Source of the DNA: an uncultured Fodinibius sp.
Lineage (GTDB): Bacteria; Bacteroidota; Rhodothermia; Balneolales; Balneolaceae
Length of the DNA stretch: 64,000 bases
Direction: 5' to 3'
Assembly: GCA_913056235.1 (NCBI GenBank)
Contig: CAJXMW010000001.1
Span: forward strand, 1,364,001 to 1,428,000
Made by a program: the position numbers and the translations under genes. The notes below the pieces were generated by a model. That model saw nothing but the letters and a program-made list of their open reading frames with translations, had not been told where the DNA came from and ran no database searches. Below are positions 59,567 through 64,000 of this stretch, one piece after another (position 1 is the stretch's first letter; every line of letters begins with the position of its first letter).

Positions 59567-60497
59567 TTTTGCAACCGAACTTTCAGAGAAACGGATAATC
59601 GGATCCATTGAAGGTGATCCGGGTGGACCGACTGTGGTTGTACTGGCTGGAATGCACGGCAATGAGCCGGCTGGCGTTTCGGCTGCCACCAATATCCTGA
59701 ATAAGCTGAAAGGGGTAGGTCCTTCAATTAATGGCCAGTTATTGTTAATAAGAGCCAATATTTGCGCTCTGGAGCAGGGGGTTCGGTATATTGATGAGGA
59801 TATGAATCGGCTTTGGTTTCCTTCAATTATTGAAAACCTACGGGAAGCGCCAGAGGAACAAATTGAGTCCAGCGAACGTATTGAGATAAAGCAGTTGCTG
59901 ACTATTTTTGATCGGCTAAAGGCTCAATCAGATCAACCTGTTATCTTGGCTGATCTACATACTTTTTCGGCTGATGGATATATGTTTACCATCTCGAGTA
60001 CCGATCCCCGCCAGCGCCAGCTGCTGGCCAACCTGCAAGTGCCTATGGTATTTGGAATCGGTGAATCGCTGAGGGGCACGGCTTTGCGTTATTATCAGAA
60101 ACAGGGCTTTATTTCTTTTGGATTGGAAGGCGGTCAACATCAACATGAATTGACCGAAGGTAATATTACATCAGCGCTGATGCTGTTGCTGCAGGCGGTG
60201 GGATGTATCCAGCAGCAATATGTTTCAGAAATACGAGATTACCGGCAGTATCTGAAAGGTCAAACAAAGCATCTGCCTGTTGAAACAGAATTGGTGTATC
60301 AGCATATAATTGAACCGGGTGATGACTTTAAAATGCGACCCGGCTACCAAAATTTTCAGCCCGTTAAAAAAGGCGAATGGCTGGCGAATGACAAGGACGG
60401 AAAAATTGTAGCTCGCTGCGACGGATATATTTTGATGCCGCTATATCAAAGTCAGGGCAATGATGGGTTTTTTATAATCAAAGAGCACGAGAGTTAA
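59544..60497 (+). CDS. succinylglutamate desuccinylase/aspartoacylase-family zinc hydrolase
   Basis: 317 residues of the AstE/AspA (M14-like) family: VVVLAGMHGNEPAGVSAA supplies the zinc H and E, ADLHTFSADG supplies the third H, and FISFGLEGGQH is the distal catalytic E region. The C-terminal 80 residues are a small beta domain. It would deacylate an N-acyl amino acid or amide. Overlap with the GCS2-CBS gene suggests that one makes and the other breaks, or both process, a gamma-glutamyl-like compound. Confidence 0.85.
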   Translation: MNNLATTDFATELSEKRIIGSIEGDPGGPTVVVLAGMHGNEPAGVSAATNILNKLKGVGPSINGQLLLIRANICALEQGVRYIDEDMNRLWFPSIIENLREAPEEQIESSERIEIKQLLTIFDRLKAQSDQPVILADLHTFSADGYMFTISSTDPRQRQLLANLQVPMVFGIGESLRGTALRYYQKQGFISFGLEGGQHQHELTEGNITSALMLLLQAVGCIQQQYVSEIRDYRQYLKGQTKHLPVETELVYQHIIEPGDDFKMRPGYQNFQPVKKGEWLANDKDGKIVARCDGYILMPLYQSQGNDGFFIIKEHES

Positions 60498-60571
60498 CTT
60501 TTTTTGTTATTTTAACTCGCTTTGCAATTTGCCGGAAGGTGAGAAATAACTCCCATCAATAGTAATAGGTT

Positions 60572-61423
60572 ATGCAAGATTACCAATTTGTAGATGGCAC
60601 GCGGTTGTCATCGGTAATAGAGGCACTCATATTTGCAAGTCCCGAGCCCATATCTGAAAGTAAGATTTGTGAAATTATTGCCAAGGGCGAAGAGAATTTG
60701 GGGCTTGAAACTGAGGCCGTTGAGCCATTTGTGGAAAAACTGAATCAGCGGTACGAAGAAAATGGTTTGGCATTCCGAATTGAGTATGTGGCCGGTGGTT
60801 ACACATTTTCTACAAAGAAACGATACGAGGAGTGGCTGAGTATCTTTCAGCACGAAAATGCTTATCGAAAGCTGTCGCAGTCAGCGATTGAGACGCTGGC
60901 GATTGTGGCCTACAAGCAGCCGGTCACCAAACCCGAAGTAGATGACATCCGCGGGGTGGATTCGGGGTATATCCTGCGTCAATTGTTAGAGAAGGTATTG
61001 ATCGAGGTCTCCGGCCGGCTGGATGCCCCTGGCAAGCCGCTGCTGTATGAAACTACGAAGCACTTTTTGAAGCATTTTGGAATTAATTCAATAGATGAAC
61101 TGCCGAAGCCGCGTGAAATTGACGAGATCCTTAAGGATGATGATATGGCTGAGCACCGTCAGTTTTTGTTTGACCGGCAGCTGGAGCTTAAAGAACTGGA
61201 GGATAAGGTCGAAGATGAAGATACCCGTGATACCGCTCTCTCACTGATTGAGGCAGTCGAGAAAATTGATGAAGAGGAGGTGCCCGACCTAGAGGAATAT
61301 ACGGCCGATGAATTGCAGCTGGATGATGAGGCCGAAGAGCATGATGATACAGAACAACAGAAATTAGAATCCGAAGAGCAGCAAAATTCTGCAGAAGATA
61401 ACTTAGATGATGAAGAGGAATAG
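60572..61423 (+). CDS. scpB: segregation and condensation protein B
   Basis: 283 residues. The condensin accessory protein with two winged helices: SSVIEALIFASPEPISESKICEI, then YTFSTKKRYEEWL, and SQSAIETLAIVAYKQPVTKPEVDDIRGVDS followed by KHFLKHFGINSIDELP. The last ~100 residues are a long, very acidic tail (many E and D), longer than in most family members. Overlaps rluB by 17 bp. scpA is not in the window. Confidence 0.93.
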   Translation: MQDYQFVDGTRLSSVIEALIFASPEPISESKICEIIAKGEENLGLETEAVEPFVEKLNQRYEENGLAFRIEYVAGGYTFSTKKRYEEWLSIFQHENAYRKLSQSAIETLAIVAYKQPVTKPEVDDIRGVDSGYILRQLLEKVLIEVSGRLDAPGKPLLYETTKHFLKHFGINSIDELPKPREIDEILKDDDMAEHRQFLFDRQLELKELEDKVEDEDTRDTALSLIEAVEKIDEEEVPDLEEYTADELQLDDEAEEHDDTEQQKLESEEQQNSAEDNLDDEEE

Positions 61424-62207
61424 AAAGAACAGGAATAATGAACCTCAGCACGAGGTTGATCAAAATTATAACAAGGACGAAAAAATTCGACTTAACAAGT
61501 ATATTGCCCACTGTGGCTTTTGTTCGCGGCGTGATGCCGATGATTATATTGCGGCAGGCAAGGTCAAGGTGAACGGGGAGGTCACCACCCAGATGGGCGA
61601 AAAAGTGCAACGCACCGACAAGGTGGAGGTCGATGGGCAGACGCTCAGCCTGGAAAGCTTTGTGTACATCCTCTTGAATAAGCCCAAAGATACTATCACC
61701 ACCACCGACGATCCCCGAGGTCGTGATACGGTGATGGATAAGATTCAGGATGCGACGGGCAAGCGCGTGTATCCGGTGGGTCGGCTCGACCGGCACACCA
61801 TGGGGCTGTTGATTTTGACCAACGATGGTGATCTGGCCAACCGGCTGATGCATCCCAGCTACCAGGTGCGTAAGACCTATGAAGTGGAAACAGAGCGCAG
61901 ACTCAAAGACGATGAGCTTCAGAAGTTGAATCAAGGAATTGAGCTTGAGGATGGAGAGGCGCAGGCCCACAACATTGCGCGGACGCCCGATGGCTTTGTG
62001 ATGTCTATTTTCGAGGGACGGAATCGGCTGGTCCGGCGAATGGTAGAATATTTTGGAACCGAAGTGAGCAAGCTGAAACGCATCGAGTACGCCGGCCTAA
62101 CGCTCGATGATGTGCGGATGGGGCGCTGGCGCTATCTCAAAGAGGGTGAAATAAATGCGCTTCGCAAAATGGTAAAACTCGACACGCTGGACTTCAATAA
62201 AAATTAA
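61407..62207 (+). CDS. rluB: 23S rRNA pseudouridine synthase (RluB/RsuA family)
   Basis: 266 residues. N-terminal charged tail, then an S4 RNA-binding domain (IRLNKYIAHCGFCSRRDADDYIAAGKVKVNG), then the synthase domain with the catalytic aspartate in VGRLDRHTMGLLILTNDGDLANRLMHP and the C-terminal motif IFEGRNRLVRRMVEYFG. Likely modifies helix 89/90 region of 23S rRNA. Translated from within the scpB 3' end. Confidence 0.93.
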   Translation: MMKRNRKNRNNEPQHEVDQNYNKDEKIRLNKYIAHCGFCSRRDADDYIAAGKVKVNGEVTTQMGEKVQRTDKVEVDGQTLSLESFVYILLNKPKDTITTTDDPRGRDTVMDKIQDATGKRVYPVGRLDRHTMGLLILTNDGDLANRLMHPSYQVRKTYEVETERRLKDDELQKLNQGIELEDGEAQAHNIARTPDGFVMSIFEGRNRLVRRMVEYFGTEVSKLKRIEYAGLTLDDVRMGRWRYLKEGEINALRKMVKLDTLDFNKN

Positions 62208-62305
62208 AAGATTAGTGTGTCCTTCTGAATTCACTTAGATCTATACGTGTAAGTTTCAGGATCTACACAGCGTAAATAAATTCTATTGAAATTGTTCCTA
62301 GTCTT

Positions 62306-63181
62306 ATGACGTACAGTAACATTATCAAAACTTCTGGTTCGGTTTCATCTACTGAAGACTTGGCTATTTATTATGATCTGTACGAGCCTTCTGGCCACTC
62401 CCACAGGCAGTTTCCACTTATTATTTTTCTGCATGGATTTAAAGGATTCAAAGACTGGGGCGCTTTTCCGGATGCCTGTGCGGAGCTCAGCACAAAAGGA
62501 TTTGCTGTGTTGGCAATGAACTTTTCGCTGAATGGCGTAGGTGAAAGCATGACCGAGTTTGATCAGCTGGATCTGTTTGCTCGAGAAACGCTGAGCCAGG
62601 ATTTGGACGATGTGGGAACTGTTATTCAAGCGCTGAAAAGCGGTAAAATTGAAACTGACAGCGCCGAAATAGATACCGATGCCATAGGCTTGATTGGACA
62701 CTCTCGCGGCGGTCATACAGCTGTTTCCGCAGCTGCAGAATATGATGAGGTAGCCTGCTTGGTTACATGGTCGGCGGTTGCAGACTACAACGCCCACTGG
62801 AGCGACCAAATGATTGCAGACTGGAAAGAGAAGGGCGTCACAGATATTAAAAATGGCCGTACGGGACAGATTATGCCTGTCAAGGATGTGGTCTATAAAG
62901 ATGCACAAGAAAATGCCGACCGTTTAATGGCGGTCAAGCGCGTCCGGGAGCTGTCAATTCCGGCCCTTTTTGTGCATTCAAAAGGCGACCAGGGAGTATC
63001 CTATGGTGATGCCGAAAAGCTCTACCGAAATTGTGGTTCTTCTGAGAAAGAAATCAAGCTGCTGCCAGATTCTGGACATACGTTCGGAACGGCTCATCCG
63101 TTTGAAGATGAGGAATTTCCTGAAGCCTTTCAGCAGGTGTTTGATAAGACATCTGCGTGGTTTGAAGATCACCTGCAATAA
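62306..63181 (+). CDS. alpha/beta hydrolase (dienelactone hydrolase-like)
   Basis: 291 residues. FPLIIFLHGFKGFKDWGAFPDAC carries the oxyanion HG, GLIGHSRGGHTAVSAA is the nucleophile elbow (Ser in GHSRGG), LFVHSKGDQGVSYGDAEKL gives the acid, and LLPDSGHTFGTAHPF gives the histidine. No signal peptide, so cytoplasmic. The substrate cannot be predicted. A probable operon with the TPR gene 30 bases downstream. Confidence 0.9.
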   Translation: MTYSNIIKTSGSVSSTEDLAIYYDLYEPSGHSHRQFPLIIFLHGFKGFKDWGAFPDACAELSTKGFAVLAMNFSLNGVGESMTEFDQLDLFARETLSQDLDDVGTVIQALKSGKIETDSAEIDTDAIGLIGHSRGGHTAVSAAAEYDEVACLVTWSAVADYNAHWSDQMIADWKEKGVTDIKNGRTGQIMPVKDVVYKDAQENADRLMAVKRVRELSIPALFVHSKGDQGVSYGDAEKLYRNCGSSEKEIKLLPDSGHTFGTAHPFEDEEFPEAFQQVFDKTSAWFEDHLQ

Positions 63182-63211
63182 CACGAGTATCTTGGCAGTT
63201 ACCAGAATATA

Positions 63212-64000
63212 ATGACCGTAAAATCCTTTCGACATATTTTTGCCCTGTTGCTCTTGCTGTTGATGGCAGTTCCTTCACAAGCGCAGGTGCCAGAGCTTAT
63301 CAACAATCCCCAATTTCGGCCGGATGCCAAAGCTGCCGTTGATTCCATTTATAATTTTAATTTTGCGGGTGCCGATAAGGTGATGGCGCCGTGGAAAAAC
63401 CGGTATCCCAATCATCCGTTGTGGCAGCTGTTGGACGGCATGAAGTTTTGGTGGAAGGTACTATCAGATTTGGAAGATACCTCTCACGATGAGCGCTTTT
63501 ACACGTTGATGAAAAAGGCTGATTACCGGGCGGGCAAGCTGTTGCACCGACAACCCAACCATGCCGATGCCCTGCTGATTCGTGCCATTGCTAACGGTTA
63601 CCTGGCGCGTCAATATGCCAATAGAAGTGAGTGGGTAACCAGCGTGAACTATGGGCGCAAAGCGATGAATGCTCATCAAAATCTTTCCCAGCAACAGCCC
63701 GGGCTCGAGGACCTAAAGCTGGCTGAAGGGCTGAAATTGTATTATTCGGCCTACCTTCCCGAAGCGTATCCTATCGTTAAAACCATTTCGTGGGCTTTGC
63801 CTGATGGTGATAAGAAAGAGGGGCTTGCCCTCATCCACCAGGCTTCGCGACAAGCCGTCTTTGCCAGCGCTGAAGCAACCTATTTTTTGGGGAACATCAA
63901 CTACAATTATGAGGATAACTATGCAGAAGCAGTAGAGAGTTTTGAGAGACTTTACGAGCAATATCCCCGTAATAACTACTATGCTCGCATTTTAGCCAAA
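63212..64000 (+). CDS. secreted TPR-repeat protein, partial
   Basis: 263 codons visible, open to the window edge. Signal peptide (FRHIFALLLLLLMAVPSQAQ) then tandem helical repeats, e.g. DALLIRAIANGYLARQYANR and EATYFLGNINYNYEDNYAEAVESFERLYEQYPRN, the last being a clear TPR. Likely periplasmic or outer-membrane associated. Role unknown. Confidence 0.8.
   Translation, partial: MTVKSFRHIFALLLLLLMAVPSQAQVPELINNPQFRPDAKAAVDSIYNFNFAGADKVMAPWKNRYPNHPLWQLLDGMKFWWKVLSDLEDTSHDERFYTLMKKADYRAGKLLHRQPNHADALLIRAIANGYLARQYANRSEWVTSVNYGRKAMNAHQNLSQQQPGLEDLKLAEGLKLYYSAYLPEAYPIVKTISWALPDGDKKEGLALIHQASRQAVFASAEATYFLGNINYNYEDNYAEAVESFERLYEQYPRNNYYARILAK

Noticed and set aside
61188-61970. 260-residue leftward frame opposite scpB/rluB
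   Set aside because: Antisense shadow of two well-conserved genes; composition (many H, L, P) is typical of complementary-strand artefacts.

Overview
The window looks like a chromosomal segment of a Bacteroidota/Balneolota-type Gram-negative bacterium. The evidence is a SusC/SusD outer-membrane pair, three-gene pntAA-pntAB-pntB, scpB followed by rluB, few Shine-Dalgarno sequences in front of the chromosomal genes, and intergenic palindromes of a type common in that group. The chromosomal genes are visibly richer in GC than the central block.

Layout. 1-8.2 kb: an AmmeMemoRadiSam B-like gene (partial), nth, an MFS transporter, a four-helix-bundle (S23/IVP) gene between CAGGAT-rich inverted repeats, the proton-translocating transhydrogenase operon, trxB and a DUF4342 gene. 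8.2-9.07 kb: the 5' part of comM. 9,062-48,962: a 39.9-kb AT-rich prophage inserted in comM between the Walker A and Walker B coding regions. The 8-bp sequence GATGTTGC flanks it, and precise excision would rebuild a 513-codon comM. 48.95-64 kb: the rest of comM, a SusC/SusD pair, priA, a GCS2-CBS fusion with an AstE/AspA-like gene, scpB, rluB, an alpha/beta hydrolase and a partial TPR gene.

The prophage is a siphovirus with an HK97-type head. From the left it has: a large serine integrase; small unknown genes and an intergenic array of a 9-bp motif; a winged-helix, replication/regulator-like protein; an accessory block (zinc/HNH-like protein, type II restriction-modification pair, DUF1508 and membrane proteins, a tRNA-like gene); an iteron-rich non-coding region ending in a structured RNA; then a rightward late operon of about 28.6 kb. 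That operon carries a candidate holin, an amidase endolysin, a gp55-like sigma factor, a bS21-like ribosomal protein, HNH and GIY-YIG nucleases, terS, three tRNAs, terL, portal, ClpP-like protease, capsid, a LamG decoration/fibre candidate, connectors, tRNA-Trp, tail tube, frameshifted tail chaperones, tape measure, a 1,851-residue S74 tail protein, a Hint-domain protein and a SET-domain protein. A short leftward block (lipoprotein, RadC-like, two unknowns) closes the right end.

How the parts may work together. The most interesting signal is a possible self-contained late gene-expression programme. The phage encodes its own sigma factor and, overlapping it by a stop/start, its own bS21. Five late intergenic gaps carry the same TATTTAT box. 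At least 19 late genes start behind a near-identical CAAGAGAGA leader, whereas neighbouring chromosomal genes mostly have no Shine-Dalgarno. Four tRNAs lie in the same operon. A second signal is that attP lies inside the integrase gene, so integration changes the integrase C-terminus and excision changes it back. A third is the Hint/SET pair at the end of the tail module. All functional links here are inferences from sequence reading.
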